A stretch of 64,000 bases of DNA from Mycolicibacter heraklionensis. Its GTDB lineage: Bacteria; Actinomycetota; Actinomycetes; Mycobacteriales; Mycobacteriaceae. Location of the stretch: NCBI RefSeq assembly GCF_019645815.1, contig NZ_CP080997.1, positions 2,236,880 to 2,300,879 on the forward strand, given 5' to 3'. A program made the translations under genes and the position numbers. Below, piece by piece: positions 48,768 to 57,364 of the stretch; within the stretch, counting starts at the first letter, position 1; each line of letters begins with the position of its first letter. Under the pieces are notes generated by a model, which was not told where the DNA came from, searched no databases, and saw only the letters and a list, made by a program, of their open reading frames with translations.

Positions 48768-50326
48768 CGGGGTTGCACCACTTCCTGAAGGGCCGTGTCG
48801 AACCACGGCGGGACGTCGGGCCCGCCGAAACTGATGCTGCCGACCGGCCGGGGGTGGTTGCGCAGGCCGAACCATCCCTCGCCGGTGACCAGTTCGGCGC
48901 CGGCCAGATCACCGGTGAGCTGACTGCACAGCAGATGAGCGATGAAATCCGCCGGGATGGCATCGGATTCGGCGCTGATGGTGAACGGCAGGACCAGCCC
49001 GTCGGTGGCCTGGCGTCCGGCCCGCGCCAGCTGGGCGGCTGCCTGAGCTCGGCTGCGTCCACCGGCGGTGGTGGCGTCGTGCAGGCCCACCAGCCGTATC
49101 GGGCGGTTGGTGGCGATCGCGAGGTCGGCTACCGCCCGGCTCCATCGGGCGTCCCGGTGGATCTGCGCCACGATGTCACCGTGCTCATCCAGGATGCGCT
49201 GCCACCCCGGCGCCGCCGCCGTGGACGGCGTGCTCGATGAGGCGATGACGACGGCGTCGAGGGCGGGGATGCCGGCCAGCCCCGCAGGCTCGTCGACCGT
49301 TGTCACCGAGACACCCCGGCGCCCCAGGGCCCCGGCAACGGCCGAGGCCACCGCCGGCGAGTCCGCGGCCACGGCACAAGTGTGCGCGGCGGGGCGTGGT
49401 AGTTCGGCGGGCGCGGGCTCAGCGAGGATCGACCCGAAGCGGGCGTTGCCGCCGCCACCGGTGGTCTGGTGAGTCTCGGCCGGTACCAGCGCAATCGAGG
49501 TCGCGGTATCGAGAAGGTGGGGCAGGTCGGTGTCCCGGACCGCCTCGATCAGTCTCGGCTCGTCGATCATCGCGATCTCCGACCCCGCAGCGAACAGCAC
49601 GCGACCCTGGCAGGTGGCGAAGTCGTCGGCGACCAAATGCGCGGCGAGCGCGCCGAGGTCCTCCGGGGACGGCATGGCGGCCAGTGACAACCCGCCGGTG
49701 ACCGATGTCGAGGTCTTTGCCAGTGCAACGGCCACCATCCGGGTCGCGGCGATGGGGGAGATGGCATTGACGGTGACACCGTCGGGCGCGTGTCGTCCGA
49801 GCTGCCAGGTGAGTGCCGCGACCGCGCGTTTGGCGCAACCGTAGGCCCCGGTATCCGCGGAGCGCCAGCCGGACCCGGACGTGACACCCAGGATGTGTCC
49901 CCGGCCGGCGGCGGCCATCAAAGGCATTGCCGCACAGAGCACATTGCGATACCCGTCGAGGTGGACTGCGAGCACATCCTGCCAGTCGCGGGAGCTTCCG
50001 GTGGTGTAGCTGGTGGGGCGGCTGATGCCGGCGACGTTGACCACCGCGTCGAGACCGCCGAACTCGTCGGCCAGGTCGGTGAACAACTTCTGCAGCGCCG
50101 CCGCATCGGTGACCGAGACTCCCGATGCGCGGGCAGTGCCTCCGGCCGCGACGATCCGGACGGCGGTCGTCTGTTCCGGTGCCGGCAGGGTCTGGGATCC
50201 GTCCAGCGAGACCAGCGGATCGAGGGTCACCACGAAATCACCGGCCCGCCCAAGCGCCTGTGCGATCGCGGCGCCGATCCCGCCACCACCGCCGGTGACG
50301 GCGACCACCCGTTGCCGGTCGGTCAC
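48764..50326 (-). CDS. Short-chain dehydrogenase with a second Rossmann-like half
   Basis: 520 residues, about twice the usual SDR length. The first 250 residues are a full SDR: VVAVTGGGGGIGAAIA, NVAGISRPTSY, Ser in VTSGSG and YGCAK. Residues 305-520 repeat an SDR-like layout (VAADSPAVASAVAGALGRRG, LDAVVIASSS) without the Tyr-Lys pair, so the second half is probably structural or regulatory. GTG 50326 overlaps the upstream gene by 4 bases. Likely acts on an alcohol or ketone in the pathway of the neighbouring monooxygenase. Confidence 0.85.
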   Translation of the reverse strand: MTDRQRVVAVTGGGGGIGAAIAQALGRAGDFVVTLDPLVSLDGSQTLPAPEQTTAVRIVAAGGTARASGVSVTDAAALQKLFTDLADEFGGLDAVVNVAGISRPTSYTTGSSRDWQDVLAVHLDGYRNVLCAAMPLMAAAGRGHILGVTSGSGWRSADTGAYGCAKRAVAALTWQLGRHAPDGVTVNAISPIAATRMVAVALAKTSTSVTGGLSLAAMPSPEDLGALAAHLVADDFATCQGRVLFAAGSEIAMIDEPRLIEAVRDTDLPHLLDTATSIALVPAETHQTTGGGGNARFGSILAEPAPAELPRPAAHTCAVAADSPAVASAVAGALGRRGVSVTTVDEPAGLAGIPALDAVVIASSSTPSTAAAPGWQRILDEHGDIVAQIHRDARWSRAVADLAIATNRPIRLVGLHDATTAGGRSRAQAAAQLARAGRQATDGLVLPFTISAESDAIPADFIAHLLCSQLTGDLAGAELVTGEGWFGLRNHPRPVGSISFGGPDVPPWFDTALQEVVQPR

Positions 50327-52108
50327 GCCAGGTCCAGGCCGGCCAGGTCGCCGGCGGCGAGCCAGTTCTCCAGTAGGTCCCGATAGGCGAAGTAGTCGCC
50401 GAAACCCTTGCCGTAGTTGGTATCACGCGCGCGGATAGCGCCGGGGTCACCCTCGTTGTTGAGCCGGGACGGCGTACAGGCGGACATCACGCCGCTCGGG
50501 TCGACGAACGTGTCGACTATCTGCTTGATCCAGTCGGCTTCGGCATCGGCCCGTACATCGAAGACGGTCGCGTCGCGCTTGGTCAGCAGGGCCACCGTTC
50601 CGGCGACGAATTCAGCTCCGAGCACCGCGAGTTGGGTGTAGTTCACGGTCACCACCGATTGCTGGCCCGGCGCCGGCATGACGAACATATTGGGGAAGCC
50701 TTGACTCATCATTCCGAACAGGCTGGCGGCGCCGTCGGCCCACTTCTCGGCCAGGGTGATGCCGTTGCGGCCGATGATGTCGTGGCCGACGCGGCGCGGC
50801 AGGGGTGTCACCTCCGCCTCGAAACCGGTGCCATAGACGATGCAGTCGACGTCGAACTCGCGGCCGTCGACCACCGGACCGCGCTCGGTGATCCGCTCGG
50901 ATACCGGCAGGGCAGCTGATAAGCGTCACGTTGGGCCGGTTGAAGGCGTCGAAGTACTCGTCGTGGAAGCACGGGCGCTTGCACAGGTAGCGGTAGTAGG
51001 GCTTGAGCTGCTCGGCGACCTCGGGATCGGTGACCAGTTCATCGATTCGGCGCCGATGCTGCTCCATGATGTCGAAATCGAGTCGTTCCGCGTTGAGCAG
51101 GAACTCGGCGATGCCCGCGCCCGGGATCCGAGGCGGATTCTGCACCGCGGCATAGTATTTCGTCCATCCATCGTCGGTCAGATCGGTATCCACCGGCCGG
51201 CCCAGCATGATCGATTGAAAATTGTCCATCCGCCGCTTCTGCCAACCGGGCGCCAGACCGTGCCGAAAATCGGGTTCGGTCGGCCGGTTGTCCCGCGCTC
51301 CGATCGCCGAAGGGGTGCGCTGGAACACGAATACCTGCCGCGCGGCCTCGGCCAGCGGCGGGAGAACCTGCAGTCCGCTGGCGCCGGTGCCGACCAGCGC
51401 GACAGCCTTGTCGGCGAGTCCGGTGAGGGGGGCGCCGGGGGCGCCGCCGGTGTATCCGTAATCCCAGCGTGCCGTGTGGAAGGCCTTTCCGGCGAAGTCG
51501 TCCATCCCCGGAACCACCGGCAGCTTCAGCAGGTTCAATATGCCGGCGGCCACCACGTAGTGGCGGGCGGAAAGCAGGTCGCCCCGGTCGGTGTGTATCA
51601 CCCATCTGCCGGAGTCCTCATGCCACACCGCACGCTGGATCCCGGTGTGGAAGAGCGCATCGCGCACCAGGTCGAACCGGTCGGCGACGGCCTGCAGGTG
51701 CAGCCGGATCTCTTCGCCGTAGGCGTAGCGCTGGGTCGGGATGTAATCGAGTTCCTCGAGCAGGGGCAGGTACTGATAGGACTCCACGTCACACATCACG
51801 CCCGGGTAGCGGTTCCAGTACCAGGTGCCGCCGACTCCGCCGGCCCGGTCGATGATCCGGATGCGCTCCACGCCGGCCTTGCGTAGCTGAGCCCCCGCCA
51901 ACAGCCCGGCGATCCCGCCGCCCAGGATCACGACATCGGGATCGTCCTCGACCGGTTCGCGCTCGCGCCAGGCGGTGAAGGGGTCGGTCAGGAAACCGGC
52001 GAGTCGCCGATCGTGGGTCATGTCACGGATAGCGGCCCGTCCGGGCACCAGGCGCTTGTCACGTTCCGCGCGGTATTTGGCGTGTACGGCTTCGAGGTCG
52101 AACGACAT
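50323..52108 (-). pseudogene. Baeyer-Villiger-type flavin monooxygenase with one frameshift
   Basis: From ATG 52108 (AAGGGAG upstream) the frame encodes a class B monooxygenase: VVILGGGIAGLLAG (FAD), GGVGGTWYWNRYPGVMCDVES, FAGKAFHTARW (BVMO fingerprint F-x-G-x3-H-x3-W) and LVGTGASGLQV (NADPH). After NVTLISCPAG the frame turns to Arg-rich nonsense, while the other frame continues VSERITERGPVVDG and DVDCIVYGTGFEAEVTPLPR to a normal end. The shift is one base near 50895-50920. About 595 codons in total. It is either a true pseudogene or an error in the assembly at this GC-rich spot. Confidence 0.8.
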
Positions 52109-52155
52109 GACTCCCTTTCGGCGGCATCCGCACGGGGTTACAAAGTTCGTCATTA

Positions 52156-52219
52156 ATGTAAACCAAGTCTTGCTGGCATGCCTAGCATTGATTGACACAA
52201 GCAGGTGTGTATGTAAACA
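52156..52219. promoter_or_regulatory. Divergent promoters with shared ATGTAAAC boxes
   Basis: ATGTAAAC occurs at 52156-52163 and 52211-52218, and a related GTTTACAC lies at 53622-53629 before the TetR gene. TTGACA at 52192 with TAAACA at 52214 (16 apart) could drive the hydrolase, and TTTACA/TAACCC on the reverse strand (about 52163 and 52141) the monooxygenase. One box overlaps each promoter, which fits repression by the nearby TetR protein. Confidence 0.4.
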
Positions 52220-52237
52220 GGAGTGCGAGGAGTTGTG

Positions 52238-53071
52238 ATGCCACGGGTGATCTTCGGTGACATCGACGACGTGACCAGACCGTTGGCGCTCCTGGTACAC
52301 GGATTTCCGGATACCCCGCACACATGGCGGCACCTCGGCCCGGTGCTCGCCGGCGCCGGCTACCGGGTGGCGGCACCCTGGCTGCCCGGATACCACAGCC
52401 CCGCTGCGGGTCCGGTCAGCGTGGGAACCTATGTGCAGCACATCCTCGCCGAACGTTCGGTGCACCGCGGTGACCAGCGGACCGTGCTCATCGGGCACGA
52501 CTGGGGCGCCAACGCGGGATACGGCGCGGTGTCATCGGACCCCGCAGCGTTTCGCCGCTTTGTGGCACTGGCCGTGCCGCCGACGGCCGCGCTGGGCGGC
52601 GGCATCTTTTCCTACGCCCAGCTCAAGCGATCCTTCTACATTTGGTTCATCCAGCAGGCCGGGCTCGCGGAATCAGTGCTGCTGGAACCGGGTTTCTGGG
52701 AGTCCTTGTGGTCGGACTGGTCGCCCGGCTACGACGCCGGAGAGGACCTGGAGATGCTGCGCCGGTACGTCGGACCCGAGACCATCGCGGGCGTGCTCAG
52801 TCCGTACCGGGCATCCTTCAATGCGGCGTTCATCGACCCCGGCGCCGTGTCCGAGGCCGCAGCGACACTGACCGTGCCCCCGATACCCACGCTGTGCCTG
52901 CACGGCCGCCGCGACGGCGCGATCGGGGCCGACCTGCTCGGTGACGTGACGTCGTATCTACCCGCCGGGGGATCAGCGTTCCGGATGGTCGAGGGGGCGG
53001 GGCACTTCCTGCACCTGGAGCGTCCCGCCGAGATCGCCGCCGAGATCCTGGCCTGGCTAGCGGCCGACTGA
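52238..53071 (+). CDS. Alpha/beta hydrolase, epoxide hydrolase-like
   Basis: 277 residues. Oxyanion motif LLVHGFPDTPHTW, nucleophile elbow GHDWGANAGYG with Asp in the nucleophile position, and catalytic His in VEGAGHFLHLERP. An Asp nucleophile is used by epoxide hydrolases and dehalogenases, not by esterases. GAGGAG is 6 bases before ATG 52238; GTG 52223 is less likely. Divergent from the reverse monooxygenase operon and overlapping the TetR gene tail-to-tail by 15 bases. Confidence 0.88.
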   Translation: MPRVIFGDIDDVTRPLALLVHGFPDTPHTWRHLGPVLAGAGYRVAAPWLPGYHSPAAGPVSVGTYVQHILAERSVHRGDQRTVLIGHDWGANAGYGAVSSDPAAFRRFVALAVPPTAALGGGIFSYAQLKRSFYIWFIQQAGLAESVLLEPGFWESLWSDWSPGYDAGEDLEMLRRYVGPETIAGVLSPYRASFNAAFIDPGAVSEAAATLTVPPIPTLCLHGRRDGAIGADLLGDVTSYLPAGGSAFRMVEGAGHFLHLERPAEIAAEILAWLAAD

Positions 53072-53602
53072 GTTGCGCCGGCGGCGCGGTTCGAGGCCGG
53101 CGGCATGGCGCAATTCGGCCAGGAAGCTGGTGCGGTCGCCGCCGCCGACCAGGTAATGGCACACGGCAATGCGCACGACGGCGGCCGCGGCGATATCGGC
53201 ATTCTCGTCGGAGAGCACCCGGCGCATACCCTCCTCCATGATCGGCAGTACCCGCACCATCTGCGCGATCGAATATTCGGGCTCCAGTTCGACCAGCATG
53301 GCCAGCGAGTGCGAGAACTGATAGTCGACGATGAACTCCAGTGTGGCATTGACTCGGTCGATGCCACGTAAACCTGCTGTGGCAGCAGCCATTCCAACTG
53401 CAAAGTTGTCCTGTTCGTAGAGTGCGAAGGCGTCCAGCAGGCCCTCCTTCGACCCGAAGTAGCGATAAACCGTGGGCCGGGACACGCCTGCTGTGGCGGC
53501 CACGTCCAGGATCTGCAGCTTGCGGCGGCCGCAGCGGGCCACCACCTCGAAGGTGGCGTCCAGGATCCGTTTGCGGATGGACTGCTCGCTCTCAGCGGGC
53601 AC
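53057..53602 (-). CDS. TetR-family transcriptional regulator
   Basis: 181 residues. The N-terminal helix-turn-helix is complete: RKRILDATFEVVARCG, LQILDVAATAGVSRPTVYRYF, GSKEGLLDAFA. The C-terminal part is an all-helical ligand domain of low conservation. GTG 53602 has GAGGAGG about 7 bases upstream. It stands between the two halves of the catabolic cluster and has a GTTTACAC box at 53622-53629 in its own promoter, so it probably controls itself and both neighbouring operons. Confidence 0.9.
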   Translation of the reverse strand: MPAESEQSIRKRILDATFEVVARCGRRKLQILDVAATAGVSRPTVYRYFGSKEGLLDAFALYEQDNFAVGMAAATAGLRGIDRVNATLEFIVDYQFSHSLAMLVELEPEYSIAQMVRVLPIMEEGMRRVLSDENADIAAAAVVRIAVCHYLVGGGDRTSFLAELRHAAGLEPRRRRNSVGR

Positions 53603-53720
53603 TCCGCCACCTCCTCGAGTGGTTTACACATAGCCATTGAAATGTCACACTGCCAGTACGCACCTGCTGGCAAATATTGAGTCCATGTTAGGACCTGAGC
53701 GCGTATTGGGGTGACATCCG

Positions 53721-54638
53721 ATGACGGATCTGGTGGTGCGAAAAATCCGTTGGGACTTCGACGCGACGGTGCCCTTTCTGTGGCAGCCGGCCAATCCCAA
53801 CTTCGGGATGTTCTGTAACGCTTTCACCTTCATCGCAGTACCGTTCGAGCGTTACCTGATCAAGGCGCTCCGGCAGGCGCAGCCGGACTTCGACCGCTCG
53901 CCCGCGGTTGCGGCAGAGGCCGACGCATTCCTGCGGCAGGAGGGCCAGCACGCTGCGGCGCACCGCAAGCACATGGCGGCACTGATCGCCCGGTACCCAG
54001 GGCTGGAACGGGCCTACGTGGATGCCACCGCAGCGTTCGACGACCTGATCGACGGTCATCCGGTGCAGTTTCACGCCTCCTATATCGCGAATCTCGAAGC
54101 CACTTTCACGCCGTTGTTCAAAGTGATTCTGGACAACCGGCATTCGCTGTTCGCCGGGTCTGATCCGCGGGTCGCCGCGTTGATGACCTGGCATTTCGTC
54201 GAAGAGATCGAGCACCGCAGCTCTGGGCTCATCCTGTGTAACCACCTGACGCCCCACCGGTGGTACCGGGCTCGGCACATTCGCCACACGTTCCGGCATA
54301 TCGGTGAGATAGCCGCCGCGATCGGGCGCACCATCGATGAGGTAGTGCCCGCCGAGGAGCGGGTGGTGTCGGCGGAAGAGCTCATGTCGGCAGCGCTGTT
54401 GGTCAACGAGTTCAAGTTCCGCGGGCCCGGCGGGCGCCGCCGTAGGACCCGATTGTCCGGGCCGCCAACGCTGTTCGGATCAGTGCCCTCCGGTGATCTG
54501 ACGCGGATGGTCTGGCGGCTGGCGCTGTCTCAGATGCCGTATCACGATCCGGCGGATCAGCCGTTGCCGGACTGGGCGGGCACCTGGATGTCCGAATACG
54601 ACAACGGTGCCGACATGACGGTCTTCTCCGCGGAATGA
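53721..54638 (+). CDS. Predicted metal-dependent hydrolase (PF10118, ferritin-like)
   Basis: 305 residues of the PF10118 family. Two helix motifs with metal ligands are visible: FLRQEGQHAAAHRKHM (E-x2-H) near residue 72 and WHFVEEIEHRSSGL (E-x2-H) near residue 160, as in di-iron ferritin-like proteins. Despite the family name the reaction is not established. It opens the forward catabolic operon; the second monooxygenase begins 49 bases later. Confidence 0.8.
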   Translation: MTDLVVRKIRWDFDATVPFLWQPANPNFGMFCNAFTFIAVPFERYLIKALRQAQPDFDRSPAVAAEADAFLRQEGQHAAAHRKHMAALIARYPGLERAYVDATAAFDDLIDGHPVQFHASYIANLEATFTPLFKVILDNRHSLFAGSDPRVAALMTWHFVEEIEHRSSGLILCNHLTPHRWYRARHIRHTFRHIGEIAAAIGRTIDEVVPAEERVVSAEELMSAALLVNEFKFRGPGGRRRRTRLSGPPTLFGSVPSGDLTRMVWRLALSQMPYHDPADQPLPDWAGTWMSEYDNGADMTVFSAE

Positions 54639-54687
54639 TCGCCGTTTACGTTCAGCCATCCGTATGTCACAGATGAGAGGTCGAGGT

Positions 54688-56166
54688 GTGAGGCCGAAAC
54701 CGGACAAGCCGACCGTGGCGGTCATCGGCGCGGGCCCGGGCGGCATCGCCATGGGTACCGCGCTGGCCGCCGGCGACTACGAGTTCGCCATCTTCGACCG
54801 CAATGACGGATTCGGTGGCACCTGGCGCAAAAACACCTACCCGGGAGCAGCATGCGATGTGCCGTCGCATTTCTATTCGTTCTCGTTTGCGCTCAACCCC
54901 TGGTGGAGCAAGACTTTCGCCAACCAGCCGGAGATCCTTGCCTACCTGGAAGCGGTGGCCGACGACCACGGTCTGCGCAGTCACCTGATCCCGAACACCA
55001 GCGTGAGCACACTGCGGTGGTCAGATGCCGACGACTTGTGGTTCGTACACACCGACGACGCGCGCACCTACCAGTTCGACGTGGTGATCAGTGCGGTCGG
55101 CATGCTCGACGTCCCCAACCTCCCCGACATCCCCGGGGCGGACAGCTTCCGAGGGCGGATATTCCACTCCTCGGCATGGGATCATTCCCGCTCCACCGCC
55201 GGGGAGCGGGTCGCATCGATCGGTACCGGTGCCAGTGCGGTTCAGTACGTTCCGGCGATTGCCCGGGAAACCGAGCACCTGACGGTCTTTCAGCGCACAC
55301 CCATCTGGGTCGCGCCGCGGCCCGACGAACCGTTCACGCCGGAGCAGCAACAGCTGTTCGCGCGCCATCCCGAGGAGGCCCGCAAGCTCCGCAACGCCGC
55401 ATGCGAGCAGTACGAAATGGCCGACTTCGCCGAGAATGCCCGCCAAACAAGGGATTCCACCGAGATGGCGCGCAAGTACCTGCACCGCAAGATCGCGGAT
55501 CCGGTGCTGCGGGCGAAGCTGACTCCGGACTACCCGGTCGGGTGCAAGCGCCCGCTTCTGTCGGCGGACTGGTGGCCCACCTTCACCTTGCCCAACGTGA
55601 CCCTGGAAACCTCGCCCATCGTCGAGTTCACCACCGACGGATTGCGTACCGCCGACGGCGCCGAACACCCGGCCGACACTGTCATCTACGGAACCGGTTT
55701 CCGGGCAGCCGACTACCTGAGCAGTCTCGATGTTGTCGGCCGCGGCGGGGCACGCCTGCGCGAGGTCTGGAAAGACGGCGCCGAGGCTTACCTGGGCACC
55801 GCAATCCCGGGTTATCCCAATCTGTTCACCCTGTACGGCCCGAACACCAACGGTGTCACCTCCATCATCCACATCCTGGAGGTCCAGACGGCCTATGTGC
55901 GGCAGCTGCTGGACTCGATGTCGCAACGCCGTCTGCGCAGCGTCGAGGTGCGACGCGAGGTGCACACCCGCTACAACGCCGAAATCCAGGCCGCGATGCA
56001 GGGCAAGGTGTGGCTGGCGAACTGCAACAACTACTACCGGCACCCGAGCGGCAAGATCGTCACCCAGTTCCCGTACAGCGGCATGGCGTTCGCGGATCTG
56101 CTCCGAACGGTCCGCCTCGAGGACTACCACTTGTCCACCGCCGACACGACACTGACCGTCATCTGA
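54688..56166 (+). CDS. Baeyer-Villiger-type flavin monooxygenase
   Basis: An intact class B flavin monooxygenase, about 492 residues. FAD site VIGAGPGGIAMG, then FGGTWRKNTYPGAACDVPSH, the BVMO fingerprint FRGRIFHSSAW near residue 160, NADPH site IGTGASAVQYVP and C-terminal LYGPNTNGVTS. GTG 54688 has GAGAGG 7 bases before it; ATG 54664 and 54673 lie upstream without such a site. It differs clearly from the frameshifted paralogue at 50323-52108, so it is not a recent duplicate. Converts a ketone to an ester or lactone. Confidence 0.92.
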   Translation: MRPKPDKPTVAVIGAGPGGIAMGTALAAGDYEFAIFDRNDGFGGTWRKNTYPGAACDVPSHFYSFSFALNPWWSKTFANQPEILAYLEAVADDHGLRSHLIPNTSVSTLRWSDADDLWFVHTDDARTYQFDVVISAVGMLDVPNLPDIPGADSFRGRIFHSSAWDHSRSTAGERVASIGTGASAVQYVPAIARETEHLTVFQRTPIWVAPRPDEPFTPEQQQLFARHPEEARKLRNAACEQYEMADFAENARQTRDSTEMARKYLHRKIADPVLRAKLTPDYPVGCKRPLLSADWWPTFTLPNVTLETSPIVEFTTDGLRTADGAEHPADTVIYGTGFRAADYLSSLDVVGRGGARLREVWKDGAEAYLGTAIPGYPNLFTLYGPNTNGVTSIIHILEVQTAYVRQLLDSMSQRRLRSVEVRREVHTRYNAEIQAAMQGKVWLANCNNYYRHPSGKIVTQFPYSGMAFADLLRTVRLEDYHLSTADTTLTVI

Positions 56167-56180
56167 CGAGAGGATCTCGA

Positions 56181-56633
56181 GTGCGCGCCCTTCACCACAC
56201 CGCGATCGTCACCGCCGATATCGACGTGTCGCTGCGGTTCTGGCGGGACGGGCTGGGACTGACCCAGCTGCTCGACCACACCTTCACCGGGGATTGGAAG
56301 ACATTGTTCGGCGCCGAAACCGACACGCTGCGTTCGATCTTCCTGGGCGACCAGGCCCACCCGGAAGCCGGGATCGTGGAACTCGTGCAGTTCCTCGGTG
56401 GAGCGAGCGTCCCTGGTGCCGGCGATCCGGACCCGGGTCCGCCCCGCGCCGGCTTCTTCCTGGTCTCGCTGCAACGTGACGTGGAAGCGACCTTGCCGGC
56501 GTTGGCGGCGCTGGGATTCAGCGAAGGAGTGCGACGGATATCCATGCCGGCACCCGGCGGGAAACGTGTGGCAATGGCGGTCATCACAGCACCCGACGGC
56601 GTTCTCGTCGAACTCATCGGAGCACCCGAATGA
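56181..56633 (+). CDS. VOC-superfamily (glyoxalase-like) protein
   Basis: 150 residues with two beta-alpha-beta-beta-beta modules. The first begins LHHTAIVTADIDVSLRFW (metal His in module 1); the second has GFFLVSLQRDVEATLPAL and ends with the Glu strand VLVELIGAP. GTG 56181 has GAGAGG 7 bases upstream. The SDR start overlaps its stop (ATGA). Could be a dioxygenase-like, isomerase or binding protein for a pathway intermediate. Confidence 0.82.
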   Translation: MRALHHTAIVTADIDVSLRFWRDGLGLTQLLDHTFTGDWKTLFGAETDTLRSIFLGDQAHPEAGIVELVQFLGGASVPGAGDPDPGPPRAGFFLVSLQRDVEATLPALAALGFSEGVRRISMPAPGGKRVAMAVITAPDGVLVELIGAPE

Positions 56634-57364
56634 CCGCCGTCGTGGTCGGGGGAGCGTCCGGTATCGGAGAGGCGGTGGTGAGCCGGCTGCGCTCGCAGGG
56701 CCTGACGGTCACCGTGTGGGATCTCCACGATGCCGACTTCATCTGCGATATCAGTGATCCCGGCGCGGTCAGCGCAGCCATGGCGCAGACCGTCGAGACG
56801 GTGGGCTGCCCCGACCGGTTCATCACCTGCGCCGGAATCGGCGCGTCCGGACTGCTCCTCGAGCAGCCGCCCGAGCAGTGGAAGCGCGTGCTGGACGTCA
56901 ATCTGACCGGGACGTGGCTGGCGATGCGCGCGGGCGCCGCAGCGATGATCGACGCCGGAATCGGCGGGTCGATCATCGCGGTGTCCAGCATCAGCGGAAC
57001 GCTGGCGGACCGAGATATGGGCGCCTACTGCGTATCCAAAGCCGGTCTGGACATGCTGGTGCGGGTGGCGGCCGCCGAGTGGGGCGCACACGGGATCCGG
57101 GTCAACGCGGTGGGTCCCGGGGTCACCCGTACCCCGATGCTCGCCAGGCCGGAGCAGCTACCCGGCTGGGTCGATGGGCTGACCGAACGGACCGCGCTGG
57201 GAAGGCTCGGGGCCGCCGATGACATCGCCGAGGCGATCCTTGGCCTGCTCGAGATGTCCTGGGTGACCGGTCAGACGCTTTTCGCCGATGGCGGTTTGGC
57301 GCTGCACAGTCCCATCGACGCCTATGGGCAGATGCAAAGACTGACGAAGAAGGAGCAGCCATGA
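56630..57364 (+). CDS. Short-chain dehydrogenase/reductase
   Basis: A classical SDR of 244 residues: VVVGGASGIGEAVV (coenzyme site), CAGIGASG, catalytic Ser in AVSSISG, Tyr and Lys in YCVSK near residue 146, and PGVTRTPM after it. The C-terminus ends FADGGLALHSP. Overlaps both the VOC gene and the amidohydrolase gene by 4 bases, so the three are translated together. Confidence 0.92.
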   Translation: MTAVVVGGASGIGEAVVSRLRSQGLTVTVWDLHDADFICDISDPGAVSAAMAQTVETVGCPDRFITCAGIGASGLLLEQPPEQWKRVLDVNLTGTWLAMRAGAAAMIDAGIGGSIIAVSSISGTLADRDMGAYCVSKAGLDMLVRVAAAEWGAHGIRVNAVGPGVTRTPMLARPEQLPGWVDGLTERTALGRLGAADDIAEAILGLLEMSWVTGQTLFADGGLALHSPIDAYGQMQRLTKKEQP

